DNA from: Sinorhizobium arboris LMG 14919
GTDB lineage: Bacteria; Pseudomonadota; Alphaproteobacteria; Rhizobiales; Rhizobiaceae
Assembly: GCF_000427465.1 (NCBI RefSeq)
Contig: NZ_ATYB01000008.1
Location: 124,001-188,000 of the forward strand
Length of the DNA: 64,000 nt
Direction of reading: 5' to 3'
Position 1 is the stretch's first letter. Every line of letters begins with the position of its first letter. The notes under the pieces are model-generated. The model searched no databases, was not told the origin of the DNA, and saw nothing but the letters and a program-made list of their open reading frames with translations. The translations under genes and the position numbers were made by a program. Positions 8,345-18,528 of the stretch are shown in pieces.

Positions 8345-10039
8345 ATGCCGGACGGCGATACGACACTGCCTGCTGCATCTGCTGTCGAGGCCGACTTTTT
8401 CGCCCATTCCGACGAACTTGTCTCGCTCTACGACGAAAGCTTTCGACTGGTCGAATGCACGCCGCGGCACAGACGAACATATGCCGTGGATTCCCTCGTC
8501 GAGGCATCCCTTTGGCACATTTATCCCGAACTGCTGGCGTCCGGTCCGAAGTCCGCCGTGGAGTTCGTCGTCGCGACGGGATTGCCGAGAACGGTCGAGA
8601 TCGCTCATGCATCGACCGGGAGTCGACGCACGCTCATCATCTTCCGCAGTGCCGCCGGCATCGGCGTCGTCGAAGCTGAAAGCAGATCCACATACCGTGA
8701 AACGTTTAGCCCGGGCGAGAGCGATCGTGCTCTTCTCCTGCATCAGGCAACCCATGACGTCCTCACCGGGTTGCCCAACCGGCGGCAATTCAGCGACCAG
8801 CTGCGCGGCGCGTTGCCTGTGCCGAATGGCGGCCGATTGGCGCTCATGCAGATCGACCTCGACGACTTCAAGCCGATCAACGACACGTTGGGACACGGGG
8901 CAGGGGACGCGGTTCTGAAGATGGCGGCGGACCGGATCAGAAGCGTTCTGAGGGATCGGGAGTTCGCGTATCGTCTGGCCGGCGACGAGTTCGCAGTCAT
9001 TCAGTGGAGAACTGACCAGCCCAGCGAGGCCGAACGTCTGGCGGACGCACTGATCAACGCCTTCAAGGAACCGTTCACGGTCGAGGGCATCAGCGTCTTC
9101 GTCGGAGCCAGCGTCGGAATTGCCGTCGCTCCGGCCGACGGCAACGAAGTCGAGCAACTGATGAAAGCTGCCGATATCGCGCTTTATGCGGCAAAGAAGG
9201 ACGGGCGGGGCCGGTCAAGTACGTTCACCCGCTCCATGCTCATCGTGCTCGAACAAAGGGAAATGTTGCGGCGAACCCTGCGCACCGCCCTTCAGGAGGG
9301 GCAGTTCTTCCTCGAATATCAGCCATTGGTGACGCCATCCTCGTCGGTCGTTGGCTTCGAAGCGCTTCTGCGGTGGCGTCACCCGCTGGTAGGCATCATC
9401 CCTCCGAATGTCTTCATTCCGATGGCGGAAGCCGACGGGTTGATGAGCGACATCGGGCGGTGGCTGCTTGAGCGGGCGTGCCGTGCAGCCATGGACTGGC
9501 CGCCGCACTTCACGATCGCCGTCAACCTGTCTCCCGCCGAATTCCTCCACGAGGGGCTCACGGATCGCGTGGCCCAGACGCTCGACCTGGTCGGTATGCG
9601 GGCCGACCGCCTCGAGCTCGAAGTCACCGAGTCGGTGCTTCTGGAGCGAACGACCAACAATCTCGATACGCTCAACACCTTAAATGTTCTGGGTGTCCAG
9701 ATTTCGCTCGACGATTTCGGGACTTACTATTCGTCGCTGAGCTACCTGAAGAATTTTCCCTTCGACACGATCAAGATTGACCAATATTTCATCAGGGACC
9801 TGGAGCGGGATGAGAAGAGCCAGACGATCGTGCGCTCCATCATCGCGCTCGCCCATGGTTTGGGCATGAATGTTACCGCCGAAGGCGTAGAGACCGCGGA
9901 CCAGGCAGCCTGGCTCCAGAAAGAAGGCTGTGACCGCCTGCAGGGACATCTTCTCGGCTTTCCGATGCGCGCGGAAGCAATAGGGGATTTTCTCCGCAGG
10001 TCGCCGGCGATGACCGCGGCAGGTCTCCTGCGAACATGA
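8345..10039 (+). CDS. GGDEF-EAL protein (c-di-GMP turnover)
   Basis: 564 residues, no membrane segment. The first 120 residues look like a degenerate PAS-type sensor (SDELVSLYDESFRLVECTPRHRR). The GGDEF domain runs from DVLTGLPNRRQF (about 137) to about 300; the signature is AGDEF (212-216), an accepted variant, and the I-site position reads RDRE instead of RxxD, so product inhibition may be lost. The EAL domain has FEALLRW (E339-L341), VNLSPAEF, EVTESVLLE, DDFGTYYSSLSYL, IKID and AEGVETADQA, so the phosphodiesterase residues appear complete. Alone in its transcript, 73 bp before the partner-switch operon, and about 8.5 kb from the c-di-GMP-responsive CuxR gene. Confidence 0.92.
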   Translation: MPDGDTTLPAASAVEADFFAHSDELVSLYDESFRLVECTPRHRRTYAVDSLVEASLWHIYPELLASGPKSAVEFVVATGLPRTVEIAHASTGSRRTLIIFRSAAGIGVVEAESRSTYRETFSPGESDRALLLHQATHDVLTGLPNRRQFSDQLRGALPVPNGGRLALMQIDLDDFKPINDTLGHGAGDAVLKMAADRIRSVLRDREFAYRLAGDEFAVIQWRTDQPSEAERLADALINAFKEPFTVEGISVFVGASVGIAVAPADGNEVEQLMKAADIALYAAKKDGRGRSSTFTRSMLIVLEQREMLRRTLRTALQEGQFFLEYQPLVTPSSSVVGFEALLRWRHPLVGIIPPNVFIPMAEADGLMSDIGRWLLERACRAAMDWPPHFTIAVNLSPAEFLHEGLTDRVAQTLDLVGMRADRLELEVTESVLLERTTNNLDTLNTLNVLGVQISLDDFGTYYSSLSYLKNFPFDTIKIDQYFIRDLERDEKSQTIVRSIIALAHGLGMNVTAEGVETADQAAWLQKEGCDRLQGHLLGFPMRAEAIGDFLRRSPAMTAAGLLRT

Positions 10040-10112
10040 GCGGATGCTTGCTTGGAGCCTTTCAGGAGAGGTGTTGAAAATCGCGCAGCGTTTTTGAGGT
10101 GGAGGAAGCCGC

Positions 10113-10631
10113 ATGCACGGAGCCGAGATCCAGCCAACGGAAGCCCCCTTCGAGCCCTTGCTCCAGTTCGAGATGGAGATGGGCGCCTTTCTTTCCGATT
10201 GGAATCATTGCGACCAGCTGTCGACCTTCATGGCGCGGATGATAAGCCACAATCGCAGTGACCCCGTTCGTCATTCGAACTTCTTTTCGTCCGCACTGAA
10301 CGAGCTCCTCGAGGTCTCGTTCCGCGGCGGCTCGCCCGACGGCAGGATCGGTTGCGCGGTCTATCGGTGGGGCCCGACCGAACGGGTGGAGGTTACCTTT
10401 CCCTGTCCGCCCGGTCAGAGGCAGTTCTATCGCGAGGCGGTATCGAAGACCCGCGACGGCGACGCCCATGCGCGCTACCTTGATTCCATCTCTACCGATC
10501 TCGCACCGAGTCGCGAGGCTGTTCTTCTGGACCTGTCGATCAATTTCGATGCCGACGTCCGGCTCGACGAAAGCGAACCACCATCGATCACGCTTGTCGT
10601 GGATCTGCCTCTTGAAGGAGTGGTGAGGTGA
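10113..10631 (+). CDS. SiaB/slr1658-like regulator, degenerate
   Basis: 172 residues. The segment SSALNELLEVSF (about 60-71) resembles the GHKL N-box seen as NELIENAVKF in the intact homologue at 14163-14720, but the second half lacks any glycine-rich G-box and the Asn of the second N-box position is Leu-Glu. It is therefore probably a non-catalytic or much altered relative of the SiaB/slr1658 group, which act as switch kinases or anti-factors for STAS proteins. Its stop overlaps the GTG start of the STAS-methyltransferase gene (GTGA), so the two are translationally coupled and most likely form a pair. Assigned by comparison inside the operon. Confidence 0.65.
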   Translation: MHGAEIQPTEAPFEPLLQFEMEMGAFLSDWNHCDQLSTFMARMISHNRSDPVRHSNFFSSALNELLEVSFRGGSPDGRIGCAVYRWGPTERVEVTFPCPPGQRQFYREAVSKTRDGDAHARYLDSISTDLAPSREAVLLDLSINFDADVRLDESEPPSITLVVDLPLEGVVR

Positions 10632-11806
10632 GTACGACCGCGTTTGCAGCCCCTTTCAAGGCGGAGTTCGACCCGAACAGCCAGGAATTTGCCCTTTCTG
10701 GGGTGGTGCGGCCGCGCTCGGCCGACGAGATCGCCGCTAGCATCTCGATGCTCAAAGGCGCCATCGAAGAGGTGCGAGGCGTTCTCTACATCAACGTCAA
10801 GCGCTTGGTGCAGATGAACAACACGGCTTATCATGCCTTCGCGCGCGTCCTTCTCGATGCGTGTCGCACGAGGTCGGACATTCGCTTCGTCGTCGTGACC
10901 TCGAGCGTCGTGGGCTGGACCGAACGGATGTTCGCCCACTTGAACAAGATCGAGCCGCAAGTGACCGTCGAGGTCTACGACTCGAAGTTCTACCCCGGGC
11001 AAAGCTTCGTCGAAAACACGAGCTTTATCCCGATCCTGCGCACCCAAACGAAGATGACCTGGCGCCACGAGCGCGCCATCCTCCCGCGTCACGGCCTGCA
11101 TCCGGGTATGGCGATGGCTGACATATGTTGCGGCATCGGTGACTTCGCCATGCTGGTGCGAAAGGAGTTCCAGCCCGCGCGCATCGTCGCGCTCGACCAC
11201 TCGAAGGCGAGCCTCGCCTATGCGCGCGACGTGGCTTCCGGTTTCGGCATAACCGATATCGAATATACCTATGGCGATGCCTCCGAGATGCTGCTGGAGG
11301 ACAACCAGTTCGACTTCGTCACCTGCCGACATTCGCTGCAGATATTCAATCAGCCGGACGTCCTCCTGAAGGAGCTCTTCCGGATCTGCAAGCCGGGCGG
11401 GCGGGTGTATGTCACCAATGAAAAAAATTCGCACTGTCTCGGCGAACCGCGCGCGAAGAGCATCCAATGGACCTATAACGAGGTCGCAAGGCTGTTCAGC
11501 CATTTCGAGATGGACGTGGAGCTCGGGCCGAAGAGCAAGCGCTATCTTGTCGACGCCGGCTTCGACGATATCATCGTAGAATCGTTCATGGTGACCAATC
11601 TCGACGGAGATCCTCAGGACTTCGCCGATATCATTGCCGCGTGGGAGAATGTCTATGCCGGTGAAATGGCCGTGAAGCGCGGCGACTCGCCCGAGTTCAT
11701 CGAACGTTTCCGCCAAGGGTTCAAGGATCATATATTCGCGGCCCTTCATCCCAAGGGTTATGCCGGCTGGCCGATCTGGGCCGCCTCAGGGCGCAAACCA
11801 CTATGA
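10628..11806 (+). CDS. STAS-like domain fused to SAM-dependent methyltransferase
   Basis: 392 residues from GTG at 10628 (GAAGGAG upstream). Residues 1-130 align by eye with the 116-residue STAS protein at 14720: MNNTAY (63-68) stands where that protein has LNSSGI, then IRFVVVTSS..GW matches [11 protein letters not shown]. The phospho-acceptor Ser is replaced by Thr66. Residues 140-370 form a class I methyltransferase: motif I MADICCGIGDF (164-173), VALDHSKASLAYA, YGDASEMLLEDNQFDFVTCRHSL, LFRICKPGGRVYV. The methylated substrate is unknown. It overlaps its neighbours on both sides (4 nt each), placing methyl transfer under control of the partner switch. Confidence 0.82.
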   Translation: MSTTAFAAPFKAEFDPNSQEFALSGVVRPRSADEIAASISMLKGAIEEVRGVLYINVKRLVQMNNTAYHAFARVLLDACRTRSDIRFVVVTSSVVGWTERMFAHLNKIEPQVTVEVYDSKFYPGQSFVENTSFIPILRTQTKMTWRHERAILPRHGLHPGMAMADICCGIGDFAMLVRKEFQPARIVALDHSKASLAYARDVASGFGITDIEYTYGDASEMLLEDNQFDFVTCRHSLQIFNQPDVLLKELFRICKPGGRVYVTNEKNSHCLGEPRAKSIQWTYNEVARLFSHFEMDVELGPKSKRYLVDAGFDDIIVESFMVTNLDGDPQDFADIIAAWENVYAGEMAVKRGDSPEFIERFRQGFKDHIFAALHPKGYAGWPIWAASGRKPL

Positions 11807-14162
11807 GCGCGCTCGGGGACAACGCCACCCGTTTGGGCCTGCGCTCGTTCCGCGCCAAATTCGTTCTCGTCGTGGGAAGCGCCGTGCTCTTCGATCTACT
11901 CGTCACCGGCGGTCTTGCGCTCTGGAACGTGCAGAGGCTTTCGCGCGATGCGGCGGCGGAAGTCGGCCGCGGCCTGGAGGAGGCCAACCAGGACTATATC
12001 CGTTCCTATGCGGCGACGACGGCTGCCCGCGTCAACCTGCTACTCGAGCAGGTCCATTCCGATGTGGGTACATTGGCGGGGGTCCTCCAGGAGCAAATCG
12101 ATCGGCCGGTGCGCAAATCGCAAATCGGGGAAGCAATGGCGCGTGGCGCACCGGGAACCGTGACGGTCGCGTACGATCAAAAAGGCGGCTGGGCTCAGAA
12201 CCTGCCAGGTCCCCCGTCGGTCGTCAGCGTCTGGGGGTATCTTCTTGACCAGAACCACGTTCCGCTTCCCGACGTGCAGACGGACATAGAGAACAGCGCG
12301 GTTCTCGACCTCGTCGCGCCGAGCCTGCTCGCAAACGGTCAGTCGAAGCTGCAGATGTACTATATCGGGCCGAAAGAGCGGCCGATATTCAGGACGGCGC
12401 CTTATACGGACCAGGCCCAGACCTTCGATAAGCTGTACCCGGGACACAATTCGGCGGAGTTCTGGTCTTTCTTCTTCCCGGGACTTTACGAATCCTGGGA
12501 ACAATGGGCGCGTGATCCCAAATCGCGTCCGGTGAATGGCGACATCACCCAGACTGCTCCCTATACCGACGCGATAACCGGCAAGCTGATCGTCAGTTTC
12601 TTCCAGCCGTTGTGGTCGCGCGACCGCAGGCGGGTGCTCGGCGCCGCCGGCGCGGATATCACGCTCGACCAATTGGCCGAGATTGTCGAGAACGTCAAGG
12701 TCGCCGAAACCGGTTTCGGTTTTCTAACGATGTCGGACGGCAACGTCGTCGCCATCAATCCGGTTGGAGAAAAGGTGATCGGGCTTCGGGCATCAAGCGC
12801 CGAAGCTGGCGAAGGCGTAACGGGGCTCGATCGCTCTCTACGCCGCAGCGTTCAACCGGAAATCGCTCAACTGCCCTTGGGCGAGGATGGATTGCTCAAG
12901 CATATTATGCTCCAGGAGAACGGCGAGAGGGTGCCGTATCTGGTGGTCCTGAAACAGCTGCAGCCGACCAATCTGTGGGCATCCGGTCCGGTACGCCGCG
13001 AAGCGATGTTACTCGGCATCGCCGTGCCCGAGCGGGAAATCTACGCTTCGCTGTTTGCCGCGCAGGCCGGGATATCGCAGGCGACGAACAGGATCCTGAT
13101 CTATCAGGTACTGGCGCTCCTCGTATCCCTGGTCTTCGTCATTGCCGCCGTATTCGCCATATCCAAGCGAATTACCGGCGGCATAAGCGCGCTTGCCAAT
13201 GCCGCCAAGCGCATCGAAGCCAAGGATTATTCGGTGAGGGTCGACATTCCGACGCGTGACGAGGTCGGCGAGGCCGGCGCAGCCTTCAATCGTATGGCGG
13301 AAGAGATCAGCTTCCACACTGAAAACCTCGAGCAGCTGGTCGAGGACCGGACGAAGGAGATCGAGGAGGCGAACCTCCAGATCTCGGAACTGAACGAGCA
13401 GCTGCGCAGCGAGAACCTGCGTCTCGGTGCGGAACTCGCCGTCGCCCGCCGGATCCAGATGATGGTCCTGCCGAAGGCCGTCGAGCTTGAAGAAATCGCC
13501 GAACTGGAGATCGCCGCCTATATGCGTCCCGCCGATGAGGTCGGCGGCGACTATTACGACGTCCTGAAGGACGGAAAGCGGTTGAAGATCGGGATTGGCG
13601 ACGTGACGGGCCATGGTCTCGAGAGCGGCGTGCTGATGCTCATGGTCCAATCCGTGGCCCGCGCCTTGCAGGAAGTGGGGGAAATGGAGCCGGCGCAATT
13701 CCTCAACCGCGTGAACCGGGCAATCTATAAGAATCTCGTGAGGACCAGTACCAACAAACATCTCTCGCTGGCGTTCCTCGACTATGACGGAGCAAGGCTG
13801 ACCCTTTCGGGCCAGCACGAGGAGTTGATTGTCATCAGAGATCCGGAAAGGGTGGAGCGGATCGACACGCTCGATCTCGGGCTGCCGATTGGCTTGGAGC
13901 CGGATATCTCCCCCTTCGTGGCGACGCGCGAAATCTCCTTCGGTCGCGGCGATATGATTATTCTCCACACCGATGGCGTGACGGAGGCGGAGAGCGGAAG
14001 CGGCGAACTCTTCGGCATCGAAAGGCTCTGCGAAAGCGCCCGGTGCCGCTATGGCAGCAGCGCTGAGGACGTCAAGTCCGGCATCATCGAGGACCTGATG
14101 ACACATATAGGCACCCAGAAAATTCATGACGATATCACTCTGGTGGTGATGAGGCACAGGTA

Positions 14163-14163
<1 letters not shown>
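11803..14163 (+). CDS. membrane sensor SpoIIE/PP2C phosphatase (SiaA-like)
   Basis: 786 residues. A membrane segment near 20-42, a large periplasmic sensor of the double-Cache kind (about 45-430, with AETGFGFLTMSDGNVVAINP), a second membrane segment (about 433-455), a HAMP domain (KRITGGISALANAAKRIEA to FNRMAEEI), a coiled coil (505-545), and a C-terminal PP2C domain. Metal-binding aspartates are seen in GGDYYD (about 583), IGDVTGHGLESG (about 600), LHTDGVTEAE (about 723) and HDDITLVVM (about 779). It should dephosphorylate a STAS partner in response to an extracellular signal. Overlaps the genes before (4 nt) and after (1 nt). Confidence 0.92.
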
Positions 14164-15070
<907 letters not shown>

Positions 15071-15329
15071 AGGGGCGCTGGCCCTCATCGTCCGATAACA
15101 TTCCGTAGGTTGGATCGGTGAACCAGACCGAACCGTCGGAGTGCGTTCGGAATATCGCTCCAGATCAGGCAGTCGGGATCCGAACACCAGACCGGCCCTT
15201 CCGCTCAGCGGCAGTCGCGCGTCTGGTCCGATCGCGCGTGTTACCCCCTTTGTCCGGGCACGGAACAACTTCCGAACCCAACAGTTGTTTGGCCGAAGGG
15301 ACACGATTTGCATAACGGGAGAATGCCTG

Positions 15330-15749
15330 ATGAAAGAACTGATCCTCAGAGGTGCCATTGTTCTGGGTCTTGGACTCGGCTGCTTTGCTGTGCCTGCCGC
15401 TGCGCAGAACACGACCAAGAACAGCACCGTAACCGGCGCAGCCGGCGGAGCTGCTGCAGGTGCAGTCATAGGCGGCCCGGTCGGGGCTGCCGTCGGAGGC
15501 GTCGCAGGAGCAGTCGCGGGTGCCGCGATCGACCCGCCGCCGCCAAAGGTAATCGAGTATGTCGAGGCGCAGCCGCTTCCGGCGGAGCCGGTCGTCGTTC
15601 AACAGGAGATCGTCGTCGGAAAACCGTTGCCTGAGACTGTGGTGGTCACGCCGATCCCCGACGATACGCGATATGCCTATGCGGTTGTCAACGAGAAGCG
15701 CGTCATCGTCGAGCCGAAAAGCCGCACGGTGGTCCAGGTCGTCCAATAA
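15330..15749 (+). CDS. secreted DUF1236 protein with glycine-alanine zipper
   Basis: 139 residues from the ATG at 15330. A signal peptide (MKELILRGAIVLGLGLG..., cleavage around AAAQN, residue 25) is followed by a Gly/Ala-rich run (GAAGGAAAGAVIGGPVGAA) of the glycine-zipper type, a proline-valine linker, and a DUF1236 segment (RYAYAVVNEKRVIVEPKSRT) at the C-terminus. Such proteins are common, small, periplasmic or outer-membrane-associated proteins in Rhizobiales with no established function. It is monocistronic, preceded by a 259-bp gap in which I see no gene, and followed by a terminator shared with the convergent tetR gene. Confidence 0.85.
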   Translation: MKELILRGAIVLGLGLGCFAVPAAAQNTTKNSTVTGAAGGAAAGAVIGGPVGAAVGGVAGAVAGAAIDPPPPKVIEYVEAQPLPAEPVVVQQEIVVGKPLPETVVVTPIPDDTRYAYAVVNEKRVIVEPKSRTVVQVVQ

Positions 15750-15816
15750 TCGCGAACCGGAGATCCAGGAACTCTTTCGAGCGGGAGATGACCGCGAACG
15801 CTCTTCCGCCATGCTC

Positions 15817-15855
15817 GCCCGGCGGCTTTTCCTCGTCCCGCCGGGCATTTCTTTT
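15817..15855 (+). terminator. rho-independent terminator after the DUF1236 gene
   Basis: A perfect 9-bp stem, GCCCGGCGG (15817-15825) with CCGCCGGGC (15838-15846), a 12-base loop and then ATTTCTTTT. The T-run overlaps the stop codon of the convergent tetR gene. Confidence 0.75.
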
Positions 15856-16468
15856 ATGGCTTGCCGTCTTGCGTCAGCACGTTCCAGGCGGCCATTGCGC
15901 CGTCGGCGACGTTCTTCAGCGCTTCATAGCTGCCGCCATCGCGCGCGAGGATCGACATTCCATGTTGTACCGTCGCATAGAAGGTCGCGACAGCCCCGGC
16001 ATCCACCCTGTCGGGCAACTCGCCTTTCGCGATTGCAGCCTCCAGCCGGCGGCGCAGTTTATCGACATTCTCCGTGCGGTGACCTGTTAACGCCTGGCAG
16101 ACGGCTTTGGGAATCGCAGTCTGATGAAGCCCGCCGAGCGCTATCAGACAGCCATGCGGGGTGTCCGGCTGAGAATAGGCTTCCGCTGTCGCGAGAAGGA
16201 AGCGGCTGACTGCCTCCCTTGCCGTGGGCGCTGTATCGAGGGCTGTCCAGATCTCAGTGCCGAAGGTTTTCGAGTAAAGCTCCATTGCCTCCAGGTATAG
16301 CGCTTCCTTGCAGCCGAAAGCGGCATAGAGGCTGGGCGCATTGATGCCCATAGCAGCGGTCAGGGCCGTGAGCGAGGCCCCCTCGTATCCTTTCTCCCAG
16401 AATACCTGCATGGCGCGCATGAGCGCATCGGCACGATCGAAACTTCTGGGCCGGCCCTTGTCGGACAT
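15854..16468 (-). CDS. TetR/AcrR-family repressor
   Basis: 204 residues. The N-terminal HTH is typical: FDRADALMRAMQVFWEKGYEG, SLTALTAAMGINAPSLYAAFGCKEALY (residues 9-57), followed by a TetR C-terminal domain with PHGCLIALGG as in the YcfQ/AefR-like group. It is divergent from an SDR gene, and the gap holds two inverted copies of a 14-bp sequence near both starts. A local repressor of the SDR gene and of itself is the simplest reading. Ligand unknown. Confidence 0.9.
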   Translation of the reverse strand: MSDKGRPRSFDRADALMRAMQVFWEKGYEGASLTALTAAMGINAPSLYAAFGCKEALYLEAMELYSKTFGTEIWTALDTAPTAREAVSRFLLATAEAYSQPDTPHGCLIALGGLHQTAIPKAVCQALTGHRTENVDKLRRRLEAAIAKGELPDRVDAGAVATFYATVQHGMSILARDGGSYEALKNVADGAMAAWNVLTQDGKP

Positions 16469-16483
16469 AGGTCAACTCTTTTC

Positions 16484-16556
16484 TGTAGTGATCGATAAAT
16501 ATATCGCTTGACAGCGATTGGCAAGCTCGTGCACGGTTTATGTATCGATCACTACA
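16484..16556. promoter_or_regulatory. paired TetR operator half-sites between tetR and the SDR gene
   Basis: TGTAGTGATCGATA at 16484-16497 and its exact inverse TATCGATCACTACA at 16543-16556 form a perfect 14-bp inverted repeat 45 bp apart. One arm is 15 bp from the tetR start and the other 14 bp from the SDR start. The arrangement would let one repressor control both directions. Confidence 0.75.
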
Positions 16557-16570
16557 TAATGGAGTTCACG

Positions 16571-17317
16571 ATGACATCGACGACTTTGGCCGGAAAGACC
16601 GCTTTCGTTACCGGCGGCAGCAGGGGTATCGGCGCGGCGATTGCCAAGGCGCTTGCACTGGAGGGGGCGGCGGTGGCCCTTACCTATGTGAATGCGGCCG
16701 ACCAGGCGCGGGCGGTCGTGTCTGAGATCGAACGGGCCGGCGGTCGCGCAGTTGCAATCCGCGCCGACAATCGCGATGCAGAAGCCATCGAACTGGCAGT
16801 TCGCGAAACTGTCGAAGCCTTTGGGAGGCTGGACATACTGGTCAACAGCGCGGGAATCTGGCACTCGGCTCCGCTCGAGGAGACGACTGTCGCCGATTTC
16901 GACGAAGTGATGGCGGTCAATTTCCGCGCGCCCTTCGTGGCTATTCGGGCGGCGTCCAGGCATCTCGGCGACGGCGGAAGGATAATTACGATCGGCAGTA
17001 ATCTGGCCGAACTCGTTCCCTGGCCGGGGATCAGCCTTTATTCGGCCAGCAAGGCCGCCCTTGCCGGCCTGACGAAGGGCCTGGCTCGTGACCTCGGCGC
17101 GCGCGGGATCACCGTCAACATCGTGCATCCAGGCTCGACCAACACCGATATGAACCCGGTCAACGGCGACCACGCCGAAGCGCAACGGGAGCGCATCGCA
17201 ACCGGCAGCTTCGGTGAGCCGCAAGACATCGCCGGCCTCGTCACCTGGCTGGCGGGGCCGCAAGGCAAGTTCGTCACCGGCGCTTCGCTGACGATCGACG
17301 GCGGCGCCAATGCGTGA
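16571..17317 (+). CDS. SDR-family oxidoreductase under TetR control
   Basis: 248 residues from ATG 16571 (GGAG seven bases upstream). Classical short-chain dehydrogenase: TGGSRGIGAAIAKAL cofactor motif (residues 13-27), Asn-rich LVNSAGIWHS, active-site Tyr-x3-Lys in YSASKAA, and the C-terminal GASLTIDGGANA. An acidic or neutral residue pattern after beta-2 does not settle NAD versus NADP. The TetR-SDR pairing with inverted operators is a common stress- or quinone-responsive unit in proteobacteria. Substrate unknown. No other gene shares its transcript; the next gene is convergent. Confidence 0.9.
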   Translation: MTSTTLAGKTAFVTGGSRGIGAAIAKALALEGAAVALTYVNAADQARAVVSEIERAGGRAVAIRADNRDAEAIELAVRETVEAFGRLDILVNSAGIWHSAPLEETTVADFDEVMAVNFRAPFVAIRAASRHLGDGGRIITIGSNLAELVPWPGISLYSASKAALAGLTKGLARDLGARGITVNIVHPGSTNTDMNPVNGDHAEAQRERIATGSFGEPQDIAGLVTWLAGPQGKFVTGASLTIDGGANA

Positions 17318-17379
17318 GGCCGAAGGACCGCAGCGGCGGCCGATCGATCAATTGCCTGCCGCGATACTCCGCCCCCGTC

Positions 17380-18528
17380 TCATCCCTGAACGGATTTGAG
17401 CCAGTCGCCGATGGTGGCCCCACGATCCCGCTCCGGCGGGGCAACCGGCGTGATGAGTCTTTCGGCGGCGGCAGCCTTACGGATGTCGCGCGGGCTTGCT
17501 CCGAATTCGTGGTTGAACGCACGGGTGAAGTTGGCCGCGAGGTCGAAACCGGCCGCTTCCGCGATCTCCGCGATCGGCCGGCTATTCGACGGATCGCTGA
17601 GCTCCGCGTAAGCCTGCAGGAGCCGGCGCCTGCGGATATAGTTGAGCACACCGCCGCTCGGCTCGAAAAGCTGGTAGAGGCGGGTTCTGGAAATGCCGAG
17701 CTCCCGGCATATGGTTTCGGGCGTCAGGCCGGGCGAGTGCAGGTTGAGGTGGATATATCGGTGCGCCCGCTCCATCACTCCCATTTTCGCCTGGGAGCTT
17801 CCCGCGTCCGGTCTCACGGCCGACGCGCAGGCGACGACCATGTCGCGTATCGTGCGAACGATGCGCGGCACTTCTTCCATGGTGATGTTGCCGAGGTTTT
17901 CTTCCATGCCCTTGATATAATTCGCGAGCAGGTCGGCCAGGCTGCCTGACAGGACCGAGTTGTTGGCACCTTCGAGCTTGCCCGCATCGTCCGCAAGCAG
18001 TTCATACGGCATGAACAGGAGGATAGCTGCGGCGTCCGTCATGCGCCCGCGATAGGGGTAGCCGAGCGAGCGGAAGAAGAACTCTCCGGGACCGGTCTCC
18101 GTAACGCGGCGGTCGGCTTCGGTCCACGACCGGCCGCTGCGAAAGAGGCCGACGTTCCAGTGATCGATCGGGCTCGAGCGCAACATCGTTTGAGACCGCT
18201 CGTAGCTATGTGCGGGTGTATTCTGCTGAACGACCAGCAAGTCGCCGAGATGCCATCCGACCAGTTCGGCCGGAAAACCCTGCTCTTCGGATACTCCATC
18301 GGGCAAACGCACGTCCACGAGGGGCGCCATATGCGCCCGCCACGATTTGAATTGTTCCTCCGGCGGCAACTCACGCGTCGAAAACCGCGAGGGAACGAGT
18401 GCCGGTGGTCTTTCGGATGAACGATCCTTCCGCGCTGCTGGATCGCGCGGCCAACGGCGCCGCTCCATGTGGGCGGGCCAAGCCGGAACTTCGACGGGGT
18501 CATCTCCTGATCCGGAGTCCTTCGTCAT
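17380..18528 (-). CDS. cuxR: AraC-type c-di-GMP-responsive activator CuxR
   Basis: 382 residues from ATG 18528 (CTGGAGAGTTGC upstream); the frame is open a further 40 codons but with no good start. The N-terminal part carries RFSTR (R48-R52), an RxxxR motif as used for c-di-GMP binding in PilZ proteins and described for CuxR of S. meliloti. An AraC-type sensor region follows, then a two-HTH AraC domain at the C-terminus (TPETICRELGISRTRLYQLF, IAEIAEAAGFDLAANFTRAF, FGASPRDIR). It is divergent from uxs, exactly as CuxR is in S. meliloti, where c-di-GMP-bound CuxR activates the uxs operon. The name rests on motif plus synteny. Confidence 0.85.
   Translation of the reverse strand: MTKDSGSGDDPVEVPAWPAHMERRRWPRDPAARKDRSSERPPALVPSRFSTRELPPEEQFKSWRAHMAPLVDVRLPDGVSEEQGFPAELVGWHLGDLLVVQQNTPAHSYERSQTMLRSSPIDHWNVGLFRSGRSWTEADRRVTETGPGEFFFRSLGYPYRGRMTDAAAILLFMPYELLADDAGKLEGANNSVLSGSLADLLANYIKGMEENLGNITMEEVPRIVRTIRDMVVACASAVRPDAGSSQAKMGVMERAHRYIHLNLHSPGLTPETICRELGISRTRLYQLFEPSGGVLNYIRRRRLLQAYAELSDPSNSRPIAEIAEAAGFDLAANFTRAFNHEFGASPRDIRKAAAAERLITPVAPPERDRGATIGDWLKSVQG

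Noticed and set aside
16508..16544. TTGACA at 16508-16513 as a promoter of the SDR gene
   Set aside because: No acceptable -10 box 16-18 bp downstream; the operator pair is better supported than this promoter.
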